DNA of 64,000 nucleotides from Chondrus crispus (GCF_000350225.1 NW_005179131.1:1-64000), one strand, 5' to 3'. Counted from the stretch's first letter, positions 30,995 to 43,382 are shown. Translations and numbers: made by a program. The notes: generated from the sequence alone by a model not told the origin.

Positions 30995-33808
30995 ATTTCC
31001 CCGCCGATCTTGCGACTACCGCGGCTGGGGCTACCGTATTCCCTCGACACGGATGCATCCGACGCCCAACTCGGTTGCACGTTATTACAGCAACACGAGG
31101 ATGGTAACAGATACCCTGTCGGGTTCTGGTCACGAACGCTCTCGTCGGCGGAAAGGAATTATTCCACGACGGAGAAAGAATGTTTGGCCATTGTATGGGC
31201 CATTTAGACGCTGCGTCCTTACTTGGAACGCGAGCGATTCACGGTTAACACCGACCATCATTCCCTTTGCTGGTTAATGAATCTCGGGGACGCAAGCGGG
31301 CGTCTAGCACGGTGGCGCTTGCGCCTAGCCGAGTTTGACTTCGACGTCACGTACGTGAAGGGCATCAAGAATTGTCTCACCGACGCCCTCAGTCGAATAC
31401 CGTCTACAGGGGGCACAACCGTCCGCATCGACGAAGAAATACCGTGCTTCTCCGTTTTGGAGTTTCACGAAGACAAGCCGGAAGTGGAATTCGAGGAGTG
31501 GGACGACGACATTCACGACGGATGCTTCGCCCTCGCCCCCCCGGCTTCCAAGGCCGCAATTACACACGACGAGATTGTGCTCGCTCAACACTCTGACCCG
31601 TTCTGCAAGGAGATCGCTTCCCATCTTAAGAAGGGTGAGGGTGTGGCCCAAATTCGCCTTTCCAAGTTCTTCATGAACAAGGAAGGGGTACTGTGTCGGA
31701 AAGCGCACCTTGACGGGGTTGAGCAAATCGTCGTACCAACCACTCTGCGCGAGCGAGTGTTATATATGGCGCATTACCCCGCCACCTCGGGACATCCCGG
31801 AGGCAGGCGTCTGTTCTACACATTTAGACAACGGTACTACTGGCCGAGTATGTCCGTCGACGCATACGCCACAGTCAGAAGGTGCTCCGACTGTGCGAAA
31901 GCTCGCATTAAATTGCGTAAGCACAACGCGAAGTTGAAAACGTTCCCTCCGATGGGACCCTTGGAGTTTATCGCTATTGATATCCTAGGCGAACTCCCCA
32001 GAACACCAAGAGGCAATCGATACTTCTTGGTAATATCTGATCGTTACTCAAAGCTGACCCGAACGGTGCCGCTTAAGAGAATTACCGCCGAGACCGTTGC
32101 TCAGGCGTTCGTCACACACTGGGTCTTCGTATACGGAGCTCCAGTGAAGCCATTCTCCGACAATGGGAGTCAATTCACGTCAAGGTTCTTCCTTGCTGTG
32201 TGCAAAATCCTCCGCGTCGAAAGCGTGTTCATCACAGCTTATCACCCACAAGCTAATGGAAAAGTGGAGAGGTTCAACCGCACCCTGGTGTCCTCCCTAC
32301 GGCACTACCTAGCCGAAAACCAACGCGATTGGGACCAGTTCATGGACGCGCTAACGTACGGTTACAATTGTACCGTGAATCGCATGATCGGTATGAAGCC
32401 GTTTGATCTCGTGTTATCTCGTACGCCGGCGCCGCTCTCCATCCAACAGACCCCTACGCTGAGGCCCGATGTCTCGCGGACGCAATACAAGCTCCGGTTT
32501 ATACCGTGGTTGCGCGGGCTAATGTCAACAGCCCGCGACACGCTGCTCGCCGGTCAAGATCGCTATAAACGCGATTACGACAAGAGATTGCGGACGCCGA
32601 CACCGCACTACGCAATAGGTGATCAAGTCCTCATCGAGCGAGAGACATTCCTGCGAGTGGATGAGAAAACGGATAAGGATCGGGTCAATAACAAGTTAGC
32701 CCCACGGACGGAAGGCCCGTTCCCGGCGGTGGAGGTCGACGAGCATACAGTGACCATTGTCCGGACTACAGGCCTGAAAGATAGAGTCTTGAGAGACCGC
32801 ATTGTGAAGGCCCCCTCTCTACGAACCATACCCACCGACACCGAAAACTCGTCACCCACGCCGGCCGACGGCGACGCTTCTACCTTCCTCCCCGCCGGGG
32901 TAACCCCCCGGCCGCTGAGAGACGACCTCGACCCAGGTAACCCGGATATATCTCCGCCAAAGTCAACAGATCCTGAGGACCAAGACACTACTGGCGATAA
33001 AAACGAGATTGGAAACTCCCGACGCGTGGCGCGGAAGTACGGCGACCCACGAGGTCGAAATATAACACCCGGGCCAAAGGGGACCCCTCGGTATCGGGAC
33101 TAATGGACGCTCTCCGAGACGGTGCGCACGCACAGATCATTTCCCAATTGAATAGGAGATCCGCCACTGTAGACGAAGAACCCATGTCTAAGGAGGGACA
33201 CCCCCCGCCACGACTACCGCTCCGGTTAGAGCCGCCGCGTCCCCGAGACTTGCGGACCAGGGAGACGAGACTTACCGCCACCGGTCCTCGGCGAGCGCCC
33301 GACGCCCCAAGCGGCGGTACGTCGTCGAACGGACGAACGCGTACCTTCACCGACAAGCCACTCGACACGTGGTGACGGGACCCGGAGAAAATCAAAAGAA
33401 AATCTCCCCAACCAAACCCGCCACACGGGCAGGGATCACGGATTCCCTTCGCTGCCCAAATGAGAGGCCGCCGGGTACAGAGGAGATCGCCGGAGGACAC
33501 GTCACGAAATTAGCGTCTATGTGTACCTTCGGTCAACCTCTCCTCATTTCTTCGAGACGTCCTCCGCCCCGTCACTCGCAGTTGATGCATCATCTCGACA
33601 CGCGTCAAACACGCCCTCTAAGGCGACGGACCGACCCCCTTTGACGATGGAGGACACCAAGACGTATGTGGTCGAGGCCCTAACTGGCCACGAACCGGGG
33701 AAAGAGGGGATGCCGTTATTCCGCGTGCGGTGGTACGGATACTCAGCAGACGACGCTACCTGGGAACCCGCTAATTTCATCGACTACAACACGGTCGCAC
33801 GGTACTGA
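30995..33808 (+). pseudogene. pol: Pol of gypsy element B, 3' part (RNaseH, INT, chromodomain)
   Basis: Continues in phase from 16,852 after removal of C. It reads into RNase H (SLDTDASDAQLGC, then FWSRTLSSAERNYS), with one in-frame stop at about 31,205. The open frame 31,223-33,103 (626 codons) carries the end of RNase H (LCWLMNLGDASGRLARWRLR) and the integrase finger (HPGGRRLF...CSDCAKARIKLRK). The full DDE core is present (IDILGE, FSDNGSQF, KVERFNRT). After a frameshift near 33.1 kb a chromodomain follows at about 33,650-33,808 (LFRVRWYGYSADDATWEPANF). Apart from the nested insertion there are only a few lesions. Confidence 0.93.
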
Positions 33809-35323
33809 AAACGCAAGCGCATCCCCGTACCAACACTTCAGTTGTGGTCCAACCCGGACAGTGCGGGGGTCGACAACTAACGTCCTCTACAGCTCCTAGG
33901 ACCAACCTGCGGCGGTCCCCTGCCTGCGGCCCCCGTGGCGGCATCTACGACCCTCGATAGACACATCACACGAAGTGTCGTCGGCGGTAAAGTCGCATCC
34001 AACTAACGCCCGTCATCCGGCGAACTGTCGTACGGCCCCCCTGTCCGGTCGCCTACTCCCTCGGACCTGTCCGAGGGATACCTCCCTCCGCTGTCTAGCT
34101 GACCCGACCCCGCAAACGGACGCTGTTTGGCCTCCCGAGTCGATCCGAGACCGTTCTTCCCGAAGGGATCGCCCTTTTCAGCCTCCTCTCGCACGACAAG
34201 GCACCATTCGCTAACCACTACCATCCAAGGGGCGCGACTATCGCCTCTGGCCAAAGGGGAGGACCCCGCCGACCGTAGAAGGCGTGAGAGAATCCCCCGG
34301 CTACTCGCTGGTTCCCCCCTAATCGGAATACCAGAACCGCGCGGGAGTACGCGATGAGCCTCCCCTGTGCTGGGGGTAAGACCCCCACCGTGTCAGGAGA
34401 CCCCCGTCGGTCAGCACAGCGCCCCGTCTCGCAGCACCAGGCTGTACGAACCCGTGAGCTATCCACCGCTTTCTCGCGCGCCGATCCCCCTCCGGTTCGC
34501 AGCTCCAACCGGAGAAGGTGTACGCCAGAAGCGGGTCGTGATGCAAGTAGGGAACCGGGAGGACTAGAAGACCTTGGTCTCCGGCCCTGTCCCTAGACTT
34601 GGGAAGCCCCGACGGCGACCCGCCGTGCGGCGACACGACGCCGCCGGGGTGACCTTCTGGTCGGCCCCGTCCGTCACGACCGATGTCGGCAGTACCGCCG
34701 CGCTGCACCGCCGAAGAGACCACGGCGCGTCGTGCCGCGCTCTCACACAACGCCTAGGTGAGGCGATTAATTCGATAAAAGGGGTCTCTGGTCACTGGAC
34801 TGCGCCCTACCGCGTCCCCCTGTCAACGCCCCTCCCCACGAGCGTTACTCGCGAAGGGGCTTTGCCACTCGCCAAAGCTCTACGCGGAGCGCGCGGGCGA
34901 CAGAAGGCGCCCGGGTCAATCGAATGACGCGAAGAGAGGGTCCCTTTGCGGCCTACGTTAGTATCTACTTACCGCCACGAGCTTGGCCACCTCCGGCCAG
35001 CAGCCACCGGGTGCCGCCCCGTATCGCCCTCGGCCATGCCCTGTCATACCCGTGTTCTCGCTTCGCCGCGAATGCCGCGGTCGCTAAACCGAGTTGGACC
35101 CGCGACCCGGCCATCACCAGAGGTCATCACCAGGGAAGTACCTTACCGCTCCACGCAAGTGACCCCCTGCGCGCGGCCCCGCTCGACCAAAGTCGCCGGT
35201 GTAAGGCGATCGATATGACGAAGAGGACTCGTTTACTGTCTACCGTACCACCTCTTCCCTTGGTCAACAGGCGCCTTATGCGTCGGCTCGGGGTGCTCCT
35301 GTACGAGGATGCACACCCGTGAT
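33809..35323 (+). other. GC-rich spacer of element B
   Basis: About 1.5 kb between the chromodomain stop and the end of the antisense ORF. Only overlapping short frames typical of GC-rich DNA are present, with no recognised domain. It corresponds in position to the longer spacers of A and C. Confidence 0.6.
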
Positions 35324-36886
35324 TTAATTCGATTCCTCATAATCGGCAAGGTCGTCTTCCACCCCAGCTACCGGCGCGACCGGAGCGTCAGAGGGAACAG
35401 AGTCCACATCGGAGTCCCCCTCTGCCGCGACCGCCGCCGAGTCCCCCAACACCATGGGGGTATCCGTCAACGGCTCAGACGTAGCCGCCCTCGCCGCTGT
35501 CCTCAAGCGTTTAACCCCCGCCACAAAGTCGTCGTTGCCTACTAGCTGTAGTAATTCCTCCTCTGAGACGCCCAAATCTGCAAATAACCTCCGCCGTGCC
35601 GACTCCACACCTCCCGGCGTCGCGGAATCGGGGTGAATTAATCCTGCCGGTTCCGTCGCTCCCCGGCCCTCTGCAGGGTCAGCACCATCGTCACTCACAG
35701 GAAACGCCCCTGCCGCCAGCACCACGGGTTCTGTACACTCTTTCGTGAGCTCTGGTTGCAGACTGGAAAACGTGGTTGGGTCAAATCTAATCCAATTGCC
35801 GGATCCCGGCCCTCCCGAATCCTCACGCCTCCCTGGCGAAACATTTGCCCGATCCGTACGGTCATAATGATGCCCCTGACCATACGGCACGCGCGGCCAA
35901 TCCACTAAGTCGTGGACCCCCAACAGCGTCGTCAGCTGAGAGGAAACCCAAGGTCCGCCTAAAACCTCATCCAAGTTTAACTTGCGTAGCCATGTGATTA
36001 TCATGGTCGACAACACATATAGTCGCCCGTCCAAGGAAGACCATATGAACCGTTTCGCAACGATTGCGATCCACTCGCTAAGGAAAATCATCCAGCGAGG
36101 CGAACGCGGCGAGTCATTGAGGCTCAAGCCGAAATACACCAAACAAGGTGGAATCTCGGCGAGGAAGTCCGCGGGAACCTCGTACTGGGAGAACCAGTGC
36201 GGGATTTGTGGGTATCGCTCATACCGAGAGTGTGGCTTAAAGGTCGTAGCCTCGATCCATTCGTAGGGTACGAAGATCCCGAGAGCGTTCCGCATTCGAC
36301 GCTCAAACTTGAACTTGTCGTAATAACCCGGGTTACTTTCCCGCTCGACATACTCCTCAAAACGGAGAGGAAGAATAGGCTTGTCCCAAGCCAGATACCC
36401 CATCGCCGGCTCCTCGACGCGTTCCGGCAAGGTGTCTAAGATACGCCGCAGATTGGCGACATATCCACGGTCGCCTTCCGTACGAAACGCCCATGTGTCG
36501 AAATCCCACTCGATCGGGATAGGGCGGTTACACGGCGTCCGTGCAAGCCGACGCATGAGGGCAGCTACATACTTCTCGCGTCGTCCATGCCCATCGCGGC
36601 GATACTTCGGCCATACGTGCTCATCCTCCACAACGAGGCGGAAGGAAAAGTCACGCCACCAAACAGCTCGTAAGCTGAGACCCCCGGGGAGAGCCCCGGT
36701 GACGTCCGCGTAAGGACGAATTAGATGGCTCTCCCGTAGACCCTTGGCGCTCAGAAACGGCGCCCGCTCGAACAATAGCGGGTTATCCGCCAGCGTCTTG
36801 CCTCGCATCTCACGCGGTGCCGGCCACTCGCTCCAGCTGGCCCCCGTATTCTCGGGTTCTCCGTATGGATTATGGAACCGTTCCAT
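35324..36886 (-). CDS. Antisense accessory ORF of gypsy element B, intact
   Basis: An intact minus-strand ORF of 520 residues from the ATG at 36,886 (the frame is open five codons further). It is 380 bp inside the 3' LTR and runs opposite to pol. With residue 1 five codons upstream of the ATG, the parts are: N-terminal segment about 25-95 (WPAPREMRGKTLADNPLLF), middle segment 105-160 (FRTEGDRGY), Trp/Tyr-rich core 165-380, acidic/Ala-rich linker, helical motif 435-470 (LFADLGVSEEELLQLV), and an acidic tail. Core landmarks are FERRMRN, IPHWFSQYEVPADFLAEI, LVYFG, FLSEW, DWPRVPY and NVSPGRR..GNWIRFDPTT. The same landmarks occur in A's ORF and its ends in C's. No catalytic motif or family recognised. 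Its length, lack of lesions and conservation argue for selection. It could be an antisense regulator, a chaperone or a structural protein; none of these is shown. Confidence 0.82.
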   Translation of the reverse strand: MERFHNPYGEPENTGASWSEWPAPREMRGKTLADNPLLFERAPFLSAKGLRESHLIRPYADVTGALPGGLSLRAVWWRDFSFRLVVEDEHVWPKYRRDGHGRREKYVAALMRRLARTPCNRPIPIEWDFDTWAFRTEGDRGYVANLRRILDTLPERVEEPAMGYLAWDKPILPLRFEEYVERESNPGYYDKFKFERRMRNALGIFVPYEWIEATTFKPHSRYERYPQIPHWFSQYEVPADFLAEIPPCLVYFGLSLNDSPRSPRWMIFLSEWIAIVAKRFIWSSLDGRLYVLSTMIITWLRKLNLDEVLGGPWVSSQLTTLLGVHDLVDWPRVPYGQGHHYDRTDRANVSPGRREDSGGPGSGNWIRFDPTTFSSLQPELTKECTEPVVLAAGAFPVSDDGADPAEGRGATEPAGLIHPDSATPGGVESARRRLFADLGVSEEELLQLVGNDDFVAGVKRLRTAARAATSEPLTDTPMVLGDSAAVAAEGDSDVDSVPSDAPVAPVAGVEDDLADYEESN

Positions 36887-37253
36887 CACTCGTCGTGCCA
36901 ACCGAATACAGTGTGTCCCCGCTTATCGAACGCGCGTCGTAACCGCCCGCTGCAGCGGCGTAAGGGGGAAAGCGGCAGCTCGCAAGCAACAGGAAGGAGC
37001 TCGGAAAAAGGGGAGAACGGGAACTCGGGAACGATCGGGCATTCACAACCGGCACCAGTGTGGAATTCAAGCTTGCCAAAGGAAACCGAAAGAAAAGAAA
37101 GAAAAGCAGGGCAAACTGACTGGCTTCTCGTCGCTGGCTGATCCCCTCCGCCGCATGCAAAATCCAACTCCCTCTCGCTGGGTGGCCTTAGCGCTGTCGG
37201 CTCAATTGGCGGTTATTTCTACTCTACATACACACGGGGACGCATGTTTCTTT

Positions 37254-37264
37254 AAGAAGGGGGA
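37254..37264 (+). other. Polypurine tract of element B
   Basis: AAGAAGGGGGA directly upstream of the 3' LTR, separated from TGTAG by TC. This is the expected position for plus-strand priming. Confidence 0.65.
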
Positions 37265-37266
37265 TC

Positions 37267-37912
37267 TGTAGTGCACTGTACTCGGTACCGGGACAGCTGT
37301 CCTTACCGGCAAAAAATCGCGCTCGCCGCCACCACGTGTACCACGGGTACACGTGGACTCCCCTGACGCTCTACCGGACCTCCCCGGGGACACGTGTAAT
37401 TCCTCCGCAACCCCTAGGGCCTATGAGGGCTGTACTTGGTCCCCATGGGCTACACCCGCTATTTCCTCGTTATTCTAATTTACAGTATAATTTAGCTTCG
37501 CCATTACGGCGACTGGGGACTATATAGTCAACCCGATTATCAAAGTAAAGAGGCACGAAGCCTCGGGTCTTTTACCTTGGTTTCTGGATTCCAGGTTGTG
37601 GCCTCGACTCGGTACTGGTTCGCCCATACCGACCGAGCCATCTACACCCCTGGAATCTCAACTGCCTTCCCCGCGCGCCTCGATCCTACCGCGCGAGCGC
37701 TACGTTAACTACTGTGCTGTCCGCTCTGTTCGTCCTGTTTTTCCTTTAATTCTTCCTCCTTTATTCCTGACTACGTTGCTACTTTTCTACGGCGCAAGCC
37801 GCGCCCGGATCCCGGTTCCGGTCATCCACCGGGTCGTCTCCCGAATTTCCTTACGCGTCCGAACTCGCGTCGCTCTGCCTACAGCCGCCACACGTGGCTG
37901 CAGTGCACGACA
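37267..37912 (+). repeat. 3' LTR of element B
   Basis: 646 bp, starting TGTAGTGCACTG and ending CAGTGCACGACA, a 12-bp terminal inverted repeat with one mismatch. A TATA-like ACTATATAG lies near 37,518. It differs entirely from the A/C/D LTRs except for the first eight bases. Directly after it begins minus-strand pol of element D. The matching 5' LTR is not in the window. Confidence 0.85.
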
Positions 37913-40893
37913 GTTGTAGGCCAATAATACGATCTTCTCAACGTCTTATACAGTTTCCTTCCTCCTAGGTGCCCTGCTAATTTAGCATAATGGCTCAACA
38001 CCAGGACAAGGTCCTTCAGTGATTGTGGTATTACCACTTGTACGAACTCCGCAGAGGTTCGACATAAAATTCCTTCAAATTCCTCGGCTTCCGTTCTGAA
38101 CGAATTCGTTCTTCCTTCTTCCATTTCCTCTTTAGTTCGAATACGGAAAGGGTCGACGTCCTGCTCGCGTAGAAGCTCCTCCGGGGCGATGGCTTGGAAT
38201 TGATCGAGACGATCCGAGGCGGCCCCCCTTCAAGAGTGAGGAGGTCATCTAACCGCTCAAAGTCTTCGCCTTCGTCCCCCAGGGCTTCCACTTGTTCTAC
38301 TATGAAACAGGATATCTCCTCGTTGACGTCGTTGCTAATTTCGCCCTTGGTCAACAATCTTGACAACGCGTTCGCTTGCTTGTTGATCTTTCCTTTCTTG
38401 TGTTTGATCTCAAAATCAAATTTCGAGAGGCGTAGCCTCCATCGGATTATACGTCCACTAGGATCCGTTACATTCATCAACCACCTCAACGAGGAATGGT
38501 CGGTATGAACTATGAAGTGCTCCCCGTATAAATACGGTCTCAAGGTCTGGACGGCCCAAATGACCGTCAAACATTCTTTTCCGGATATAGAATAATTCCT
38601 TTCGGCAGCAGCCGGCGTTCTCGAAAAGAACCCGATGAGTTTGCGCTGTGCATCGGAATGCATTTGAAAAAGCGCTGCCCCAATCTGATATTCGCTCGCG
38701 TCGGTGTCCACTGAATACGGGAAGGCCTTCCCTGGCAACGTCAGAACCGGTGGTGCTAAAATGGCGTCCTTGAGCTTATGGAAAGCTGCCTTGCACGGTT
38801 CGTTGAACTCCGCGATTTGGACCGGTTGTCCCTTCTTCAGCAGTTGATTTAACGGATGCGCGATTTTCGCGTACTGTGGGACAAATCTTCGATACACGTT
38901 ACACAAGCCGAGAAAGCTCCTCAGCTGCGTTTGTGTTTGAGGGTACCTCACTTGTTGCAAGGCGGCGATGCAGGCGGCATCGAATTCTAGCGTGCCGGGC
39001 CGTACTACATGGCCTAGATAATTGATTTTTTCGACGGAAAAATCGCACTTGCGCAGCTTCAGCTTGACTTCTGCTTTCTCCAGAACTGAGAGGATTTCAT
39101 CAACATGGATTATGTGCTCCTCCCAAGACTTGCTGAAGATAATGATGTCGCCTAGATAGACTAAGCAAGATTTCCAACGGAAAGGCGAGAGCAAAATATC
39201 CATTGCTCTCTGAAACGTCGCTGGCGCATTTGTAAGCCCAAAGGGCCTTCTTGCGAATCGATATAAACCGGAATGACATGAAAAGGCCGTCTTGTCCCGG
39301 TCATTCTCTGGAATTGGCATCTGCCAATATCTTGAAATGGCGTCCAACGCCGAAAAAACTTTGGTGTCACCAAGCGAGTCTAAACACTCGTCCATCCTTG
39401 GTAAGGGGTACGTATCCTTAACTGTAACAGCATTCAATTTCCGATAGTCGACGCAGAAGCGCATCGATCCATCCGGTTTCGTAACCACCAATACGGGCGA
39501 TGCCCACTCTGATTGTCCTGGCTCAATAACTCCTACTTCCAACATCTTCTGCACCTCCAATTCTTCAATCTCTCGGGCCTTCGGTCCGGCCCGGTACGGA
39601 GCTTGCGCGATGGGGCGAGTCTCTGGAGCCAACTCAATCCGATGGACCGTGGTGTCGATCTCTCCGAGAGTCCCGTCCCACATGCGTGAGTACTTCTTCA
39701 ACATCTGACAGAATCTTTCGCGCAGCCGGTCCGGCACGTGGCTCAGGTTGAGTTCCTCTACGTCCGGCGGTGGGGGCTCGATCCGTCGTTCCGGCTTCGT
39801 ACATACCGTCGCGGAGAGCTCGCCCGACCGTTCCTCCAGATGGTCCTCGCGTTCTTGTTTCGACGATGTACTTCTTCTGACGCCCTTAGGCGGCGAGGTA
39901 GAATTAATAAAATATCTTCCGTCCTCTCTTGTACTCCAAGCACTTCTGCAATTGTAGTCTTGCTTTCCAACACGGCCCTTGGGTGAGGTAGAAGCTCTGC
40001 TACCACTTGACCCTTCTGAAACCTGACAGGGTACGGTTTAAAGCTCGCCACTAATAAGTGAAATGGCCTGTCAGGCTCCACATCAGCCACCCCGTTTGAA
40101 CTCACCAACCCGTGCCTGTCGTACAGGGGCGAGTAGGTCTGGACACGACGAGGCCGTTTTTTTGAAACACATTGGACTACTTGCTGCGTCCCTGGTTCAA
40201 TCGTCGTCGCCTTAGCCACTTTCACTTTTGGGGATATCATTTCCCCTTTTCCATCTTCCTCGTCCTCTCCCTAAACGAGAGTCCGTTTCCCTCTTCTCGG
40301 CGAGAATTTCCGCACAAGCGGAACCTCCGAAAATCCACCAACTCCAACTTCTTCCTCCGAGGGTAAATAGCTTCTACAAACCGATCACAGTAATCGGCGC
40401 CTAGAATTAGCGACACGGCGAGTTTCTCGCATACTATAATTTCGGCTGTAGCCACAGATCTTCCATGCCTCACAGGCATCTTGATCATACCAACGGTGCG
40501 AAGCGGCCTGTTATTGGCATCGCCGATGTCCCGCGTGGGTCCTAAAGAGACCAGAGTTTCCAGACCTGCGGGAAGTTCCGATTTCCGAATCAGGTTCGGG
40601 CCAGCGCCGGTGTCCAACACGGACAATACGCGGCTCATTAACCCGACCGTCGGTCTAATGTCTGCGAAGACCTTATAATTTTTCCTCGCAAAGACTAGAA
40701 TCTTCTCGGGACGCTCCCTACGCTTGACCCTGTACCAGGGGCGTCGGACTTCTGTCAGCGGGTCGTCCTTACCTCTGGGCAAAATTTTCTTGACCCGTAC
40801 GGGTTCTGTCGGCTTGTCAACAATTCCCACAACCTCCTCGTCGGGGACTACCTTCCTCTCCAAACTCGGGGAACGGGACAAACTCCCGGACAT
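37913..40893 (-). pseudogene. pol: Pol of gypsy element D, truncated
   Basis: Minus-strand frames 40,893-40,237 (protease, SVLDTGAGPNLI), 40,240-39,758, 39,737-38,031 (RT and RNase H) and 38,124-37,913 (start of integrase, HLGGRKLYKTLRRSYYWPT). They are joined by three frameshifts. The RT active site reads VYLGDIIIF where A, B and C have YLDD, so a catalytic Asp is lost. The palm motif SGYW is SRYW. The gene stops inside the integrase zinc finger where the LTR of B begins; the integrase core, chromodomain and 3' region are absent. The close likeness to A and C puts it in the same family. Confidence 0.92.
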
Positions 40894-40946
40894 GGTTCGG
40901 CCGACACATGTCCCTCATTTAAACTTGTTTGAGGTTCCTTTCATCA

Positions 40947-43224
40947 GTTTCCCTGCCGCGGCAGGTTTCTTCGCACGTCTGACGATGGCCCGTGTGGCCG
41001 GCCTTCCCGAGGTTCGGTTCGAACCCTCCCTTGACGCACTCGGCGTGCTCGCAGTTTGCGATTCGAACTATTGCTTCACCTTCAGGTAGCTCGTCGACGG
41101 AATTCCCAGCCTCTCCATCGGGGAAAGTGCCTCATAGTTCCCTAGGACTCGATGCATCTCTCGGAACGAGAGCAGGCACGTGGGCGCCCCGTGCCCCTTC
41201 TCATAGCAATGATAGCATATGAGGCCATGGGTCTTCTGAGGGTACGGCGGCCTCGACGGCCCGCGGGTCGGAGGCCTTCCTGAGCATCCCGGGTTTCGGA
41301 AATTCGTACCCTTGTCCTCCATCGGAATTCTTGGCGTCGGCGTGTGACGGCGCCCCTGAAATGCCAACACGGGATCCGTGGCCTCCGCATACGAGTCGTC
41401 CGTATACGGGCGCGTCGGTAGTGTTGACGCGTCGCCCGAACCGTCTTCCCCGTATCCATTTCCATCCGATGTTCCAATAAAATCGCCTTCGGCGATAAAC
41501 GCGTTTCCACAACCAGTTCCGTCCCGGCTCGGATAACTTCGTTCTCCTGACCCAGAGATTGACTCGGCCGGGTTGGCAGCGCCGCGAATTTCTCTGGATA
41601 GGGGCCGGACCTTGCGGTTGGCTCCCGTCCGCAGCAATGCTGGTGCTTGTATCGCCACCCTTTTGGTCTTATTTTCCCTTGAGCGGCTCGCTGACCCGTG
41701 GGCCTTTGCGTAGTTAACCAATCTTAGGAAGGACAGGTCCCTAATATCCTGTCAATATTGGGACACCATCGGCTTGATACTTGCGTCGAGCCCTTCGATG
41801 AACATCGTCATCTGCTCTTCCATGGAATAAACATTCCCGCAACGGTTGCTCGCGTCTGTCAGACGAATGTAGAATTTCAGCTCGTCTTCAGACGGTCGCC
41901 GTTGGACTTCTTGCAATGCGAATACGGCTTGGCGGATCGCTTCGTCCGTGGCGAAATTCGTAGTAGCCACTGTACAGCCTCCGGCTAGACGGAAACCTTC
42001 CCATGATGGGACCCGGCCGTCTGTGACACAGAGGTGTACTGTCTTAGGGCGATCCCGCCGAGGAACTCGGGCAATAAGCGGATTGCTTGTCCTTCGTTCA
42101 TCTCCTGCGTGTCGAATTCTTGTACCAGCTTGGCCAAAATCGAAAACAAGGACTCCGTCTTCGCCTGTGAAGGTGTTGTCCCTCTTCACCTTCGGCGGTA
42201 TATCCCGTCGGATTTTTCGCACGGCAGTTCGCCCGGAGCTCGACAGGTGGTCTGCGGGCTCCGTAGACGATACTTCCTGTACGAAAGTAATTTCTTGAAG
42301 AGATGGTTGGTCGAATTCAGCTCCTCCAACCCCTTCCATCGCGGTCTGCGTCGCGTCGCGATATCTTCTGGCTCTGCGTCCAGATTTCTCCATGAGGCAG
42401 ATGACGTAATTCCGCCTCTTCTGAAGGTCTTCTTATTTGATGAAATTCCATTTCCTTCTGCTGATTGCCGGTCGGAATTTCTCGAGTGGTCCGACGAACC
42501 GTCACCATTCATTTCTGCGGAAACAGTCGACTCCGAATTTAAGTCGCAATTTTCTCGCCCGTCACCGAAGAGAATTTTCTTCTTTTGGCCTCTTGCCGAC
42601 TTGGAATTTCTCCTCCAGGAGTTTCCGTTTTGGACTAAGTTGTCTTCCATCGTTGGATCCTCGGGTTCGCCATCGGCGACCGTCCCTGAATCCAACCTTG
42701 GTCCGGACCGGCCTGCCGCTTGCTCAAGGTCCTTGAGTCGTCGCGCGGCGCGGCCGAACTTCTCATCGATGCTGTTCCTTGTCTTGGCCAGCGTTTCCAA
42801 AGCTTTATTGGCGTCTCGCCGCGCTTCTTTCGCGGCGAGTTTCAGCGAATCGAGCACGTCGGGGTCGCGGCCCGTGGACGCATCGGTAAATAAATTCTCA
42901 ACGAGAACCACACGACACGAGCTGTCAGCTCTTCTAACGCGGTGTGGAACTCGGATTTTAGCAGCTCCTGTTGCTTCTGAAAAATACCCAGCTCGTCTCT
43001 AAACTTCTTCTTCGTCTGCTGACGAAGTTCTTCACTTAAAATTCGTAGACTTTCTTCCAGGTCATTCTTCTCGACTTGTGTCCCCAACGGGGACGCTTCT
43101 TCTCCGGGGTGGGCGACCGAGTTGGCCTGGCTGCGCTTCGCGGTCCTCGCGAGATTCGCGAGCCCGGAACCGATCCGGTTCTTCTTACTACGGGACCACT
43201 GTCCCTCGGTTGGCTTGAAGCCAT
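40947..43224 (-). pseudogene. gag: Gag of gypsy element D
   Basis: Starts near 43,224 (MASSQPRDSGP) and runs leftwards in several frames: coiled-coil segment FQKQQELLKSEFHTALEEL (about 43.0 kb), a frameshift at 42.9 kb, then 42,911-42,186. The capsid-like part is at 42,393-41,752 (CGNVYSMEEQMTMFIEGL). The Arg-rich part and an intact CCHC knuckle CYHCYEKGHGAPTC are at 41,721-41,068. The end of the frame carries GGGAAAC at 40,947-40,953 (minus sense), read G GGA AAC TGA, a heptamer known to promote -1 shifting in some retroviruses. At least four lesions prevent translation. Confidence 0.88.
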
Positions 43225-43382
43225 GGCACGTTTTCAATAAATGCGACCCTTCGAATATTTTCCTAGACTTGAAATTCTGAACTCTACCTTTCAGCTTGTA
43301 CTTTCCAGACTTGTAGGGAGACCATCTTTGTGGTGTGTCTCCAGACCGGGACTTTTGTAGGCAAAATTCTAGATCAGGTCTC

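Noticed and set aside
35324..36886. Possibility that the antisense ORFs are gag of minus-strand retroelements
   Set aside because: They sit in a fixed place of three plus-strand elements, lack a zinc knuckle and are not followed by pol on the same strand.
42034..43002. 322-codon plus-strand ORF opposite gag of D
   Set aside because: It is a shadow of the gag coding strand (rich in Ser/Phe/Arg) and is not kept opposite gag of A or C.
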